A stretch of DNA of 64,000 nt from Ophthalmolycus amberensis (GCA_024529925.1 JAFEUB010000808.1:62001-126000); one strand, 5' to 3'. Shown: positions 52,819-61,961, counted from the first letter of the stretch. The notes: generated by a model not told the origin, from the letters alone. Numbers and translations are program-made.

Positions 52819-53346
52819 TTAAGGCTGGTGGGGGTGTGTCGGGGCTGAGCCAGTTGGTGACAGCGCCAGCTGCACCCCATGGTGAGGTGGATGTTGCAGC
52901 CGTCTGAGGAGAGGCAAACGGGTTGTGCTGAGGCGAGGCTGGACCCACGTAGCCCTCTCAGCTACTTTGACGGCCGTCTGAGTGACGAGGAGGACCTGGA
53001 ATGGACCCTGCCAACGTCGTGAGCTCCAGTGCTTCCTTCTGAAGTCTTTCACGACCACGAAATCCCCAGGCTGCAGCTTATGGAGAGGTCCTTCAGCTGG
53101 CCTCGGAAGAGCTGCAGACACCTGTTGTCTTATGTTAGATAGAGCAGAGGACAACTGTGCACAATATGTTAACATTTTGTGTTCGCATAAGGCGGTTGAG
53201 GGAAGTGGCGATCCTGGTGCTTCTGTTCCATTTTCTCGTTCCACAGCGCCACCACTGGCTGGATGGTAAGCACAGTGTGTTCTTAAGTCGATACCCAAGT
53301 ATGCGCTTAGCTCTGTAATGGCCTTCCGATGGAGAGAGCTCAACAA
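52819..53346 (-). pseudogene. pol: pol remnant: integrase end of core and C-terminal domain, copy A
   Basis: A 175-aa frame. Residues around 30-40 (HPASGGAVERENGT) hold the Glu of the integrase DDE triad. Residues around 90-135 (GDFVVVKDF, RRWQGPFQVLL) match the C-terminal DNA-binding domain of gammaretrovirus-type integrases. The N-terminal side is in another frame (53135-53959), and the core between the first Asp and this Glu is largely missing, including the second catalytic Asp. A further deletion or frameshift after ENGT is likely, because the following 25 residues look out of frame. It cannot encode a working integrase. Confidence 0.85.
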
Positions 53347-53959
53347 AATCCATCATAATGTGCTCAAAAGGGCGTGTCGGAGGCGGATGTGCAGCCTGGC
53401 CGGACACTATCACAGGCCTGCCTACATTGTGGGTGGAGCAGGTTACACATACAGAACAGAATTTTTGTGCACATGCTGTGAATCCCTTTGTGAACCATGT
53501 CTCATTTAATGCACTCAACATCCCCCCTTTTGATACATGGTCTAACCCATGTGTCAACTTAGCATAATGGCTGAAATAATGCTTAGGCAGACACGGTTTA
53601 GCATCGGGCCCTGACCAGAGTCCATCAGTGTGTGTGCATCCCGATGCCGCCCACAACCTACGCTCTTCCGGAGTGGACAACGTCTGCATAGCTATAAGAG
53701 AAGAGGGAGCTGCGATAGATGAGGACATGAGAGCAGAGGAAGTGGGGACAGGAAATCGAGCAGCCGCTTTTGCCGCAGCGTCTGCGCGTGCATTCCCTGT
53801 TGAAATGACGTCCGTGTGCCCTGTATGAGCAGCACATTTGCAAACAGCAATTACTGTTGGCAACAAGATGGCTTCTAACAGTTCAGCAATGAGAGTGTGA
53901 TGCAAAACAGGTTTCCCATCAGACTTTAAGGAACTTTCTGTGTTTCCACAGACTCCCAA
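53135..53959 (-). pseudogene. pol: pol remnant: RNase H end, integrase zinc finger and start of core, copy A
   Basis: A 274-aa frame. Residues around 45-70 (AAHTGHTDVISTGNARADAA) are the RNase H C-terminus with its last catalytic Asp. Residues around 130-175 carry an integrase HHCC zinc finger (HYFSHYAKLTHG, then CSVCVTC). Further on, MMDFVEL holds the first Asp of the DDE triad. The frame then leaves the integrase sequence near 53325, where an internal deletion joins it out of frame to the next piece. The upstream part of RNase H is in a different frame, with a shift near 53930. The annotated Met is an internal codon and not a true start. Confidence 0.88.
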
Positions 53960-54650
53960 AATCGTGAATTACTCCGAATGCATAACGAGAGTCAGTGTGA
54001 ACTGTAACAGTTTTACCTTCAGCTAGTCTGCATGCTTCAGTGAGCGCGATGAGCTCAGCTGCCTGGGCTGAAAGATGACATGGCAGAGGACCTGAACGCA
54101 GCACTTCTGAGTCCGAAACAACAGCAAAACCCACAAGATTAGTACCAGTGTGATCGCGGGAGGCAGACCCATCAACATACATTACCATGTCGCTGTTGAG
54201 CAGTGGAGTGTCCATCAAGTCAGGACGAGGAGTGCACCGAGCTTGGAGCTCAGCTAAACAGTTGTGCTCCTCTCCGTCACCAGGAATGGGGATTAATGAT
54301 GCAGGGTTAAGACTAGTACAGCGTTTGACCGTTACGTTTGGCATGTCTAAGAGACATGTGTGATAACGTAAATATCGCGCTGCAGAGAGGTGAGACGATT
54401 TCTGTTCGAGGAGAATCAAAGACACCGAATGAGGAACAAGCAGACTTAATGGAGCATATCCTACTATGTCACGTGAGGCAGCGAGTGCCTTTTCTGCCGC
54501 GGCCACTGCACGCAAACACTGTGGCAAACCAGCTGCGACTGGGTCGAGTTTTGCGGAGAAATACGCAACTGGTCTTAATTTGTCACCGTGTGATTGTAAC
54601 AACACCGAGGTCATGCAGCCCTGTCTTTCATCTACTGTCTGTGTTCCCAT
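53919..54650 (-). pseudogene. pol: pol remnant: RT connection and most of RNase H, copy A
   Basis: A 243-aa frame. Residues around 10-50 (LRPVAYFSAKLDPVAAGLP) are the RT thumb/connection region of a class I retroviral pol. Residues around 155-240 are RNase H, with catalytic Asp in YVDGSAS, Glu in AAELIALTEACR and Asp in HTDSRYAFG. No RT fingers/palm and no YxDD motif are present, so polymerase activity is excluded. The frame ends after HRKF, and RNase H continues in a shifted frame (53135-53959). The first Met lies where sequence homology to RT begins and is unlikely to be a native start. Confidence 0.9.
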
Positions 54651-54689
54651 AATGCGCCTAAATCATATCTGGAGCCAGTGAATATAGTC

Positions 54690-54748
54690 AGTGTTACCCT
54701 CTGCGAGTTTGCAGGCTTCAATGAATACGATAAGCTCTGCTGTAACCT
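54690..54748 (-). pseudogene. Diverged RNase H fragment upstream of the main pol, copy A
   Basis: The minus strand reads VTAELIVFIEACKLAEGN and then a stop, clearly related to the AAELIALTEACRLAEGK stretch of the main RNase H but diverged. It lies upstream of the main RT/RNase H piece, which is the wrong order for one pol gene. It must therefore come from a second, older pol copy combined into this element. Confidence 0.75.
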
Positions 54749-54778
54749 AATTTAGCGTAACAATGGAAGAGACTACAT

Positions 54779-54818
54779 AGCAATCTACATAGCAATCTAT
54801 CTAAGCAATCTATCTAAG
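54779..54818. repeat. Short AGCAATCTA-type direct repeats, copy A
   Basis: Three imperfect repeats (AGCAATCTACAT, AGCAATCTATCTA, AGCAATCTATCTA) in the non-coding stretch 54753-54906 between the two pieces of the diverged pol remnant. This stretch is otherwise A/T-rich with no coding signal. The copy B equivalent starts at 59639. Confidence 0.6.
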
Positions 54819-54906
54819 CTAAGCCATACATCATTTTATAATAATTGAATATCATAAGTGAGAAATATTTCCGTAGACACACCGAACCTAAAAGAAAAAA
54901 AATCGC

Positions 54907-55407
54907 CTACACAGTCACATCAGCTTCAGCATTTCCTGTTGAAATGGGATCAAAAGCGTTAGTGGGAGTGTCGGTGAGGTCAGGTCTCTGTATGCAGACC
55001 TGTTGAACAGAAACTACATAGTTAATCAGCCTTCCATCTGCTGGAGGAGAAAAGAGTGTTAGGATTAAGGGTAGTACATGTTTCAAAGTAGTGTTAGGCA
55101 AATCTATTGTATTCATTTGCTCTAATCTGTAAAAAAAAGCATAAGGAAACATGTCGCAATATCACGTGCAACAGCATGCAGACAGAGGAGGTCCTGGTGC
55201 TGTGAGGTCTAACCTAGTGGAGTAACCAGGCCTTTGTCTTCCCCCATGTTCCTGAGTCTAACCTAATGTCATGTAACCGTCTCTCAGGTCAACGTATTGT
55301 ATGACCAGTGTGTCAAGTTCAGATAGTCCAAGTGTCGGAGCTGATAGTAATGCGTCCTCTATGTCATTAAAAACAGCAGTCAAGTAATCAGTCAGGGTCA
55401 GTTCGTC
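54907..55407 (-). pseudogene. Second, decayed RT/connection remnant, copy A
   Basis: A single minus-strand frame with an in-frame TAG (near 55260) and an in-frame TGA (near 55165). It reads ALLSAPTLGL and QYVDLRDGYMTLG, then TQEHGGRQRPGYSTRLDL, then DLPNTTLKH and QRPDLTDTP, and ends in ISTGNAEAD. These align in order with the RT connection and RNase H end of the main pol fragment (compare PRPDLMDTP and ISTGNARAD) but are clearly diverged, with RNase H mostly deleted. It is a relic of a related element and not a duplicate of the main pol. Confidence 0.75.
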
Positions 55408-56549
55408 TTGCGCATAAAGATATTACCATGAATCATGGAAGAGAAGGACACCTGGGTCCAGGTAGAGACTCTTCCTTTATGAGGAAGCAAAAATAAAAAT
55501 GTACTGTCCTTGTGCACAGGTACAGGAAACTTAAAAAAAAAATCATCACACTCCATTATTATACAACCTTCAATTCTTCGTACATTTAATCTGTTTCAAT
55601 TTACCTTCTAAATCCCCTCTTACATTTTGAGCTTAGCAGCGCTCAAATGAGCCGTTTTCAGGAAAACAAAACTCCTTTGACCAGTACGTGAGGCATTCTA
55701 AACACCCGTTTCCATATTTCTGTCGCATCGTATCAATTATTGGGCCCGAGGGCTCTACGCTTTTACCATTTTTTCCACCCATCTTTTCAGGCGTGGACAC
55801 GTTAACGTTACCCTTACAATATAGTCGTCACTATACAGCGTATGTTTTATTCTATCAAAGGAAAACTTTTTGCAAAAACCTCGTTTGAAACTCACGCTAT
55901 GTTGGAAAATCACGAATACCTTATTTCAAACTTATTTGAAACTCACGCTATGTTGGAAAATCACGAATACCTTATTTCAAATGTTATTTGAAGTTCACGT
56001 TAGTTATTTAATTTTAACCACGGTCTTACAACAAACCAATTGTAGTCAAGCGATCTGTTGTTACGATCTCAAAATGTTTTTATTCTGAGTTAAATCATCA
56101 CCGTATAACACAATCCTACTTTCTACGTAAAAGCGTGCAAATAGTGATACGTCAGAAAACGAAAAAAGAGTTTACATGAACCATTCGTAAAACAAAACCA
56201 CAAACGTTAAAAATAGTTGTGTTACCCAAATAAAACCAAAAAAAAACAATTGTATTACCCAAATAAAAATGACTACTTGACCACCCATCTGTGTCTGCTA
56301 AATCATATGACCTTAGTATAATTTTACCATTACTTTTACAATTGGAATTTCAACTTTCTTACCCGCCTGTAGAAATTAATTCTTTTTCGTTGGATCCGCG
56401 TGCCCGTCAATCAGAAACTCCCTGGGGTCCGCCGGTTCTCTCTCTCTTGTCTAATGAGGTATAAGACAGAAAACTGCAGTTTTGGATTTCTGGGAGAGGC
56501 CTTCTCCTCCGGTCAAGTCCCTCTGGAGCTCTGATGGACGGTCAGCGAT
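55408..56549 (-). other. Non-coding upstream internal region (gag/protease position), copy A
   Basis: A/T-rich sequence with no gag zinc knuckle, protease motif or RT palm in any frame; some decayed RT may extend to about 55480. It holds a 51-bp tandem repeat (55884-55998) and a 14-bp direct repeat TTACCCAAATAAAA (56222-56235 and 56255-56268). About 150 bp next to the primer-binding site is less A/T-rich and would be the untranslated leader. Origin of the rest is unknown. The copy B equivalent is 60268-61409. Confidence 0.6.
55884..55998. repeat. 51-bp tandem repeat, copy A
   Basis: Two full units and a 12-base third start (at 55884, 55935 and 55987). Each unit begins TTTGAAACTCACGC and ends near TTTCAAA, so each could fold with 7-bp arms. 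Because 51 is a multiple of three, an open plus-strand frame runs through it, but that frame shows no other sign of being a gene. Confidence 0.85.
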
Positions 56550-56567
56550 CCTGTTTCGTAGACGCCA
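56550..56567 (-). promoter_or_regulatory. Candidate primer-binding site, copy A
   Basis: On the minus strand, three bases (ATT) after the end of LTR 2 comes TGGCGTCTACGAAACAGG. It starts with TGG, as a site pairing with a tRNA CCA end must. The first eight bases would fit a tRNA-Asn-like acceptor end, but the remainder does not match any tRNA I can name, so the primer identity is open. Confidence 0.55.
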
Positions 56568-56689
56568 AATTGTTATGGAATATTCCTATGAACAGGCGGG
56601 AGAAGAGTGTCAAAATGTTATCAATTCAATGTCAAAATGAAACAGAGTCTGGATGAATGATCAGAGTTGTAATAGTCAATTTATTTCGC

Positions 56690-56695
56690 TTGCAA
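56690..56695 (-). terminator. Poly(A) signal AATAAA, LTR 2
   Basis: Same motif in the middle LTR. It would be expected to end transcripts that start in LTR 3 after copy B. Confidence 0.6.
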
Positions 56696-56775
56696 GCAAA
56701 AGAGAGCACTATCCCACAGACACTTCTCTGTCACCTGTGTGAGAGGCTCTGAAAAACATCGTAAATGCATGGACA

Positions 56776-56782
56776 TTTTATA
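56776..56782 (-). promoter_or_regulatory. TATA box, LTR 2
   Basis: Same TATAAAA in the same LTR context. If active it would drive copy A only. Confidence 0.7.
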
Positions 56783-57097
56783 CCCGAGTCACAGACAGAA
56801 ATACACCAATACACAATACACCAATACACAATGGGGACAGACAGCCAGGAGCCTCCTGGTCAGAAAGAAATTAAGTCATAGTATGCAGAGACGGAGTAAA
56901 ACAATGTGAGCCATCAGACACCATAAATACCTAAAGAGGGTCACGCCCCTCCTCTAATGCTAAACACAAGGAAATACCGTATGCAAGACCCCTTTGTCTG
57001 TCCCCGTCTGGGGAGACAGACAGAATACACAGGAACAAACAGGTAACAAGACTCTTTAACCCTAAAACATGAGACTATGTCATATTTTCCCATAACA

Positions 57098-57109
57098 TTC
57101 CACTCTTTT
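57098..57109 (-). promoter_or_regulatory. Polypurine tract, copy B
   Basis: Identical AAAAGAGTGGAA next to LTR 2 on the minus strand. Confidence 0.8.
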
Positions 57110-57289
57110 GGTTACAACATAACCACAATTAAACATAGTAAAAAATGTAAAAATACTGACTAGGGTGCAAAGGGTCGACTACCTTTGTCCCATCAGACCC
57201 CAGAGGATTATTCTGCCCCTGTCTTGAGGAGTCTGTTCCTAGCTAAATCAAGAAAGAAACATAAAGCAAATCAACCCAAAAAACATGAG

Positions 57290-57649
57290 TCAATTACACA
57301 GTTGATATTTCAAAAATCTGTTTTTGTGAGACAAAGTCTCTGATATATGAGCAACACGTTGAGATGTCGGCAAGAAGAGAGTTGTTGTCCTCTTCGTTTC
57401 CCTCAAGGCCTGGGAGATGAGATGTAGACAGTTAGCACAGATCACGCAAGTGTCTGTCGGCCACTGCCCGGTGTGATCCCGTCCTTGAATCACTGCTTGT
57501 CCTCCTGCGATGGCATAAAACACGTGGCGAGAGGGATTCTTCCAGCCGTCTTTCTTCCGTGGCATCCACGTCGCGTTGTAGACAGTTAACACAGAACACG
57601 CACGTGTCTGTCGGCTAACTGCCCGTTGTGATTTCCGTCCGTGAATCAC
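57290..57649 (-). CDS. Unrecognised 119-aa ORF at env position, copy B
   Basis: Translated sequence identical to the copy A ORF, with the same internal duplication (57423-57496 and 57577-57652). Identity here reflects the recent tandem duplication of the element and is not evidence of selection on the protein. Confidence 0.3.
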   Translation of the reverse strand: MIHGRKSQRAVSRQTRACSVLTVYNATWMPRKKDGWKNPSRHVFYAIAGGQAVIQGRDHTGQWPTDTCVICANCLHLISQALRETKRTTTLFLPTSQRVAHISETLSHKNRFLKYQLCN

Positions 57650-57678
57650 TGCATCTCATCTGCTGATGGCGCCGTTGG

Positions 57679-58206
57679 TTAAGGCTGGTGGGGGTGTGTC
57701 GGGGCTGAGCCAGTTGGTGACAGCGCCAGCTGCACCCCATGGTGAGGTGGATGTTGCAGCCGTCTGAGGAGAGGCAAACGGGTTGTGCTGAGGCGAGGCT
57801 GGACCCACGTAGCCCTCTCAGCTACTTTGACGGCCGTCTGAGTGACGAGGAGGACCTGGAATGGACCCTGCCAACGTCGTGAGCTCCAGTGCTTCCTTCT
57901 GAAGTCTTTCACGACCACGAAATCCCCAGGCTGCAGCTTATGGAGAGGTCCTTCAGCTGGCCTCGGAAGAGCTGCAGACACCTGTTGTCTTATGTTAGAT
58001 AGAGCAGAGGACAACTGTGCACAATATGTTAACATTTTGTGTTCGCATAAGGCGGTTGAGGGAAGTGGCGATCCTGGTGCTTCTGTTCCATTTTCTCGTT
58101 CCACAGCGCCACCACTGGCTGGATGGTAAGCACAGTGTGTTCTTAAGTCGATACCCAAGTATGCGCTTAGCTCTGTAATGGCCTTCCGATGGAGAGAGCT
58201 CAACAA
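57679..58206 (-). pseudogene. pol: pol remnant: integrase end of core and C-terminal domain, copy B
   Basis: Translation identical to 52819-53346, with the same missing core segment and the same retained Glu in GGAVERENG. The break is therefore older than the tandem duplication. Confidence 0.85.
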
Positions 58207-58819
58207 AATCCATCATAATGTGCTCAAAAGGGCGTGTCGGAGGCGGATGTGCAGCCTGGCCGGACACTATCACAGGCCTGCCTACATTGTGGGTGGAGCA
58301 GGTTACACATACAGAACAGAATTTTTGTGCACATGCTGTGAATCCCTTTGTGAACCATGTCTCATTTAATGCACTCAACATCCCCCCTTTTGATACATGG
58401 TCTAACCCATGTGTCAACTTAGCATAATGGCTGAAATAATGCTTAGGCAGACACGGTTTAGCATCGGGCCCTGACCAGAGTCCATCAGTGTGTGTGCATC
58501 CCGATGCCGCCCACAACCTACGCTCTTCCGGAGTGGACAACGTCTGCATAGCTATAAGAGAAGAGGGAGCTGCGATAGATGAGGACATGAGAGCAGAGGA
58601 AGTGGGGACAGGAAATCGAGCAGCCGCTTTTGCCGCAGCGTCTGCGCGTGCATTCCCTGTTGAAATGACGTCCGTGTGCCCTGTATGAGCAGCACATTTG
58701 CAAACAGCAATTACTGTTGGCAACAAGATGGCTTCTAACAGTTCAGCAATGAGAGTGTGATGCAAAACAGGTTTCCCATCAGACTTTAAGGAACTTTCTG
58801 TGTTTCCACAGACTCCCAA
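57995..58819 (-). pseudogene. pol: pol remnant: RNase H end, integrase zinc finger and start of core, copy B
   Basis: Translation identical to 53135-53959: RNase H C-terminus, HHCC zinc finger, first DDE Asp, then loss of frame near 58185. Confidence 0.88.
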
Positions 58820-59510
58820 AATCGTGAATTACTCCGAATGCATAACGAGAGTCAGTGTGAACTGTAACAGTTTTACCTTCAGCTAGTCTGCATGCTTCAG
58901 TGAGCGCGATGAGCTCAGCTGCCTGGGCTGAAAGATGACATGGCAGAGGACCTGAACGCAGCACTTCTGAGTCCGAAACAACAGCAAAACCCACAAGATT
59001 AGTACCAGTGTGATCGCGGGAGGCAGACCCATCAACATACATTACCATGTCGCTGTTGAGCAGTGGAGTGTCCATCAAGTCAGGACGAGGAGTGCACCGA
59101 GCTTGGAGCTCAGCTAAACAGTTGTGCTCCTCTCCGTCACCAGGAATGGGGATTAATGATGCAGGGTTAAGACTAGTACAGCGTTTGACCGTTACGTTTG
59201 GCATGTCTAAGAGACATGTGTGATAACGTAAATATCGCGCTGCAGAGAGGTGAGACGATTTCTGTTCGAGGAGAATCAAAGACACCGAATGAGGAACAAG
59301 CAGACTTAATGGAGCATATCCTACTATGTCACGTGAGGCAGCGAGTGCCTTTTCTGCCGCGGCCACTGCACGCAAACACTGTGGCAAACCAGCTGCGACT
59401 GGGTCGAGTTTTGCGGAGAAATACGCAACTGGTCTTAATTTGTCACCGTGTGATTGTAACAACACCGAGGTCATGCAGCCCTGTCTTTCATCTACTGTCT
59501 GTGTTCCCAT
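58779..59510 (-). pseudogene. pol: pol remnant: RT connection and most of RNase H, copy B
   Basis: Translation identical to 53919-54650, including the frameshift near 58790 that splits RNase H. It has RT connection and three of the four RNase H acidic residues in frame; the fourth is in the neighbouring frame. Confidence 0.9.
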
Positions 59511-59549
59511 AATGCGCCTAAATCATATCTGGAGCCAGTGAATATAGTC

Positions 59550-59608
59550 AGTGTTACCCTCTGCGAGTTTGCAGGCTTCAATGAATACGATAAGCTCTGC
59601 TGTAACCT
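59550..59608 (-). pseudogene. Diverged RNase H fragment upstream of the main pol, copy B
   Basis: Same sequence as 54690-54748, carried over by the tandem duplication. Confidence 0.75.
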
Positions 59609-59766
59609 AATTTAGCGTAACAATGGAAGAGACTACATAGCAATCTACATAGCAATCTATCTAAGCAATCTATCTAAGCTAAGCCATACATCATTTTATA
59701 ATAATTGAATATCATAAGTGAGAAATATTTCCGTAGACACACCGAACCTAAAAGAAAAAAAATCGC

Positions 59767-60267
59767 CTACACAGTCACATCAGCTTCAGCATTTCCTGTT
59801 GAAATGGGATCAAAAGCGTTAGTGGGAGTGTCGGTGAGGTCAGGTCTCTGTATGCAGACCTGTTGAACAGAAACTACATAGTTAATCAGCCTTCCATCTG
59901 CTGGAGGAGAAAAGAGTGTTAGGATTAAGGGTAGTACATGTTTCAAAGTAGTGTTAGGCAAATCTATTGTATTCATTTGCTCTAATCTGTAAAAAAAAGC
60001 ATAAGGAAACATGTCGCAATATCACGTGCAACAGCATGCAGACAGAGGAGGTCCTGGTGCTGTGAGGTCTAACCTAGTGGAGTAACCAGGCCTTTGTCTT
60101 CCCCCATGTTCCTGAGTCTAACCTAATGTCATGTAACCGTCTCTCAGGTCAACGTATTGTATGACCAGTGTGTCAAGTTCAGATAGTCCAAGTGTCGGAG
60201 CTGATAGTAATGCGTCCTCTATGTCATTAAAAACAGCAGTCAAGTAATCAGTCAGGGTCAGTTCGTC
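59767..60267 (-). pseudogene. Second, decayed RT/connection remnant, copy B
   Basis: Same sequence as 54907-55407, with the same two in-frame stops. The mosaic structure was thus already fixed before the element was duplicated. Confidence 0.75.
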
Positions 60268-61409
60268 TTGCGCATAAAGATATTACCATGAATCATGGAA
60301 GAGAAGGACACCTGGGTCCAGGTAGAGACTCTTCCTTTATGAGGAAGCAAAAATAAAAATGTACTGTCCTTGTGCACAGGTACAGGAAACTTAAAAAAAA
60401 AATCATCACACTCCATTATTATACAACCTTCAATTCTTCGTACATTTAATCTGTTTCAATTTACCTTCTAAATCCCCTCTTACATTTTGAGCTTAGCAGC
60501 GCTCAAATGAGCCGTTTTCAGGAAAACAAAACTCCTTTGACCAGTACGTGAGGCATTCTAAACACCCGTTTCCATATTTCTGTCGCATCGTATCAATTAT
60601 TGGGCCCGAGGGCTCTACGCTTTTACCATTTTTTCCACCCATCTTTTCAGGCGTGGACACGTTAACGTTACCCTTACAATATAGTCGTCACTATACAGCG
60701 TATGTTTTATTCTATCAAAGGAAAACTTTTTGCAAAAACCTCGTTTGAAACTCACGCTATGTTGGAAAATCACGAATACCTTATTTCAAACTTATTTGAA
60801 ACTCACGCTATGTTGGAAAATCACGAATACCTTATTTCAAATGTTATTTGAAGTTCACGTTAGTTATTTAATTTTAACCACGGTCTTACAACAAACCAAT
60901 TGTAGTCAAGCGATCTGTTGTTACGATCTCAAAATGTTTTTATTCTGAGTTAAATCATCACCGTATAACACAATCCTACTTTCTACGTAAAAGCGTGCAA
61001 ATAGTGATACGTCAGAAAACGAAAAAAGAGTTTACATGAACCATTCGTAAAACAAAACCACAAACGTTAAAAATAGTTGTGTTACCCAAATAAAACCAAA
61101 AAAAAACAATTGTATTACCCAAATAAAAATGACTACTTGACCACCCATCTGTGTCTGCTAAATCATATGACCTTAGTATAATTTTACCATTACTTTTACA
61201 ATTGGAATTTCAACTTTCTTACCCGCCTGTAGAAATTAATTCTTTTTCGTTGGATCCGCGTGCCCGTCAATCAGAAACTCCCTGGGGTCCGCCGGTTCTC
61301 TCTCTCTTGTCTAATGAGGTATAAGACAGAAAACTGCAGTTTTGGATTTCTGGGAGAGGCCTTCTCCTCCGGTCAAGTCCCTCTGGAGCTCTGATGGACG
61401 GTCAGCGAT
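60268..61409 (-). other. Non-coding upstream internal region (gag/protease position), copy B
   Basis: Equivalent of 55408-56549 and apparently identical to it. No coding feature recognised. Confidence 0.6.
60744..60858. repeat. 51-bp tandem repeat, copy B
   Basis: Same as 55884-55998, with the same unit boundaries. Confidence 0.85.
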
Positions 61410-61427
61410 CCTGTTTCGTAGACGCCA
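61410..61427 (-). promoter_or_regulatory. Candidate primer-binding site, copy B
   Basis: Identical to the copy A site, three bases inside LTR 3. See copy A for the doubt about which tRNA it would use. Confidence 0.55.
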
Positions 61428-61549
61428 AATTGTTATGGAATATTCCTATGAACAGGCGGGAGAAGAGTGTCAAAATGTTATCAATTCAATGTCAAAATGA
61501 AACAGAGTCTGGATGAATGATCAGAGTTGTAATAGTCAATTTATTTCGC

Positions 61550-61555
61550 TTGCAA
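61550..61555 (-). terminator. Poly(A) signal AATAAA, LTR 3
   Basis: Same motif in the upstream LTR. In a 5' LTR this signal is normally bypassed. Confidence 0.55.
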
Positions 61556-61635
61556 GCAAAAGAGAGCACTATCCCACAGACACTTCTCTGTCACCTGTGT
61601 GAGAGGCTCTGAAAAACATCGTAAATGCATGGACA

Positions 61636-61642
61636 TTTTATA
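61636..61642 (-). promoter_or_regulatory. TATA box, LTR 3
   Basis: Same TATAAAA, in the outermost upstream LTR of the tandem provirus. Confidence 0.7.
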
Positions 61643-61957
61643 CCCGAGTCACAGACAGAAATACACCAATACACAATACACCAATACACAATGGGGACAG
61701 ACAGCCAGGAGCCTCCTGGTCAGAAAGAAATTAAGTCATAGTATGCAGAGACGGAGTAAAACAATGTGAGCCATCAGACACCATAAATACCTAAAGAGGG
61801 TCACGCCCCTCCTCTAATGCTAAACACAAGGAAATACCGTATGCAAGACCCCTTTGTCTGTCCCCGTCTGGGGAGACAGACAGAATACACAGGAACAAAC
61901 AGGTAACAAGACTCTTTAACCCTAAAACATGAGACTATGTCATATTTTCCCATAACA

Positions 61958-61961
61958 GCAC
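61958..61961. repeat. Target-site duplication, right (GCAC)
   Basis: GCAC immediately follows the terminal CCATAACA, and the satellite monomer then continues as TTTACTGG. It pairs with 51706-51709. No such duplication flanks the middle LTR. Confidence 0.9.

Larger units (their letters stand above)
56571..57097 (-). repeat. LTR 2 (shared middle LTR)
   Basis: A 527-bp copy apparently identical to LTR 1. On its left is the candidate primer-binding site of copy A, and on its right the polypurine tract of copy B. It would therefore serve as the 5' LTR of copy A and the 3' LTR of copy B. No target-site duplication borders it, which shows that the two copies did not insert independently next to each other. 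Confidence 0.94.
51710..61957 (-). mobile_element. Tandem class I ERV-like provirus (LTR-int-LTR-int-LTR)
   Basis: A 10,248-bp element inserted within one satellite monomer. It has three 527-bp LTRs at 51710, 56571 and 61431 and two internal regions of 4334 and 4333 bp. Outer ends are TGTTATGG and CCATAACA, and both outer flanks are GCAC. Transcription would run on the minus strand, because the polypurine tracts, TATA boxes, poly(A) signals and pol fragments all read that way. The integrase C-terminal region and RNase H resemble gammaretrovirus-type pol, and a 4-bp target duplication is typical of that group. Gag, protease, the RT catalytic core and a recognisable env are absent, so the element could only move with help in trans. 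The tandem form most simply arises by unequal recombination between LTRs; an assembly duplication is the alternative. Confidence 0.93.
61431..61957 (-). repeat. LTR 3 (5' LTR of copy B)
   Basis: A 527-bp copy apparently identical to LTRs 1 and 2. It is the outermost upstream LTR of the tandem on the minus strand, so its promoter would drive the whole element. It is bordered outside by the GCAC target duplication and inside by the copy B primer-binding site. Confidence 0.94.

Noticed and set aside
52982..53843. Plus-strand open frames opposite pol (for example 52982-53269, 53318-53509, 53358-53567 and 53628-53828, and their copies 4860 bp on)
   Set aside because: They lie antisense to clearly recognisable RNase H and integrase fragments and have no recognisable content of their own.
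53658..53843. Minus-strand 61-aa cysteine-rich frame that might be read as a gag zinc knuckle
   Set aside because: It overlaps the RNase H/integrase fragment in another frame and its cysteines do not fit a CCHC spacing. The same applies at 58518-58703.
54338..54681. Plus-strand open frames of 104 and 71 aa
   Set aside because: Shadows of the RT connection fragment on the minus strand; the same applies at 59198-59541.
55688..56088. Plus-strand open frames of 66 and 72 aa in the A/T-rich internal region
   Set aside because: The 72-aa frame is mostly the translated 51-bp repeat, and the 66-aa frame has no recognisable domain. Neither has supporting evidence, and both recur at 60548-60948 only because the element is duplicated.
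51710..61957. Two independent insertions of the same retroelement side by side
   Set aside because: The middle LTR is shared and has no target-site duplication, and the two copies share every defect, so one insertion plus duplication is simpler.
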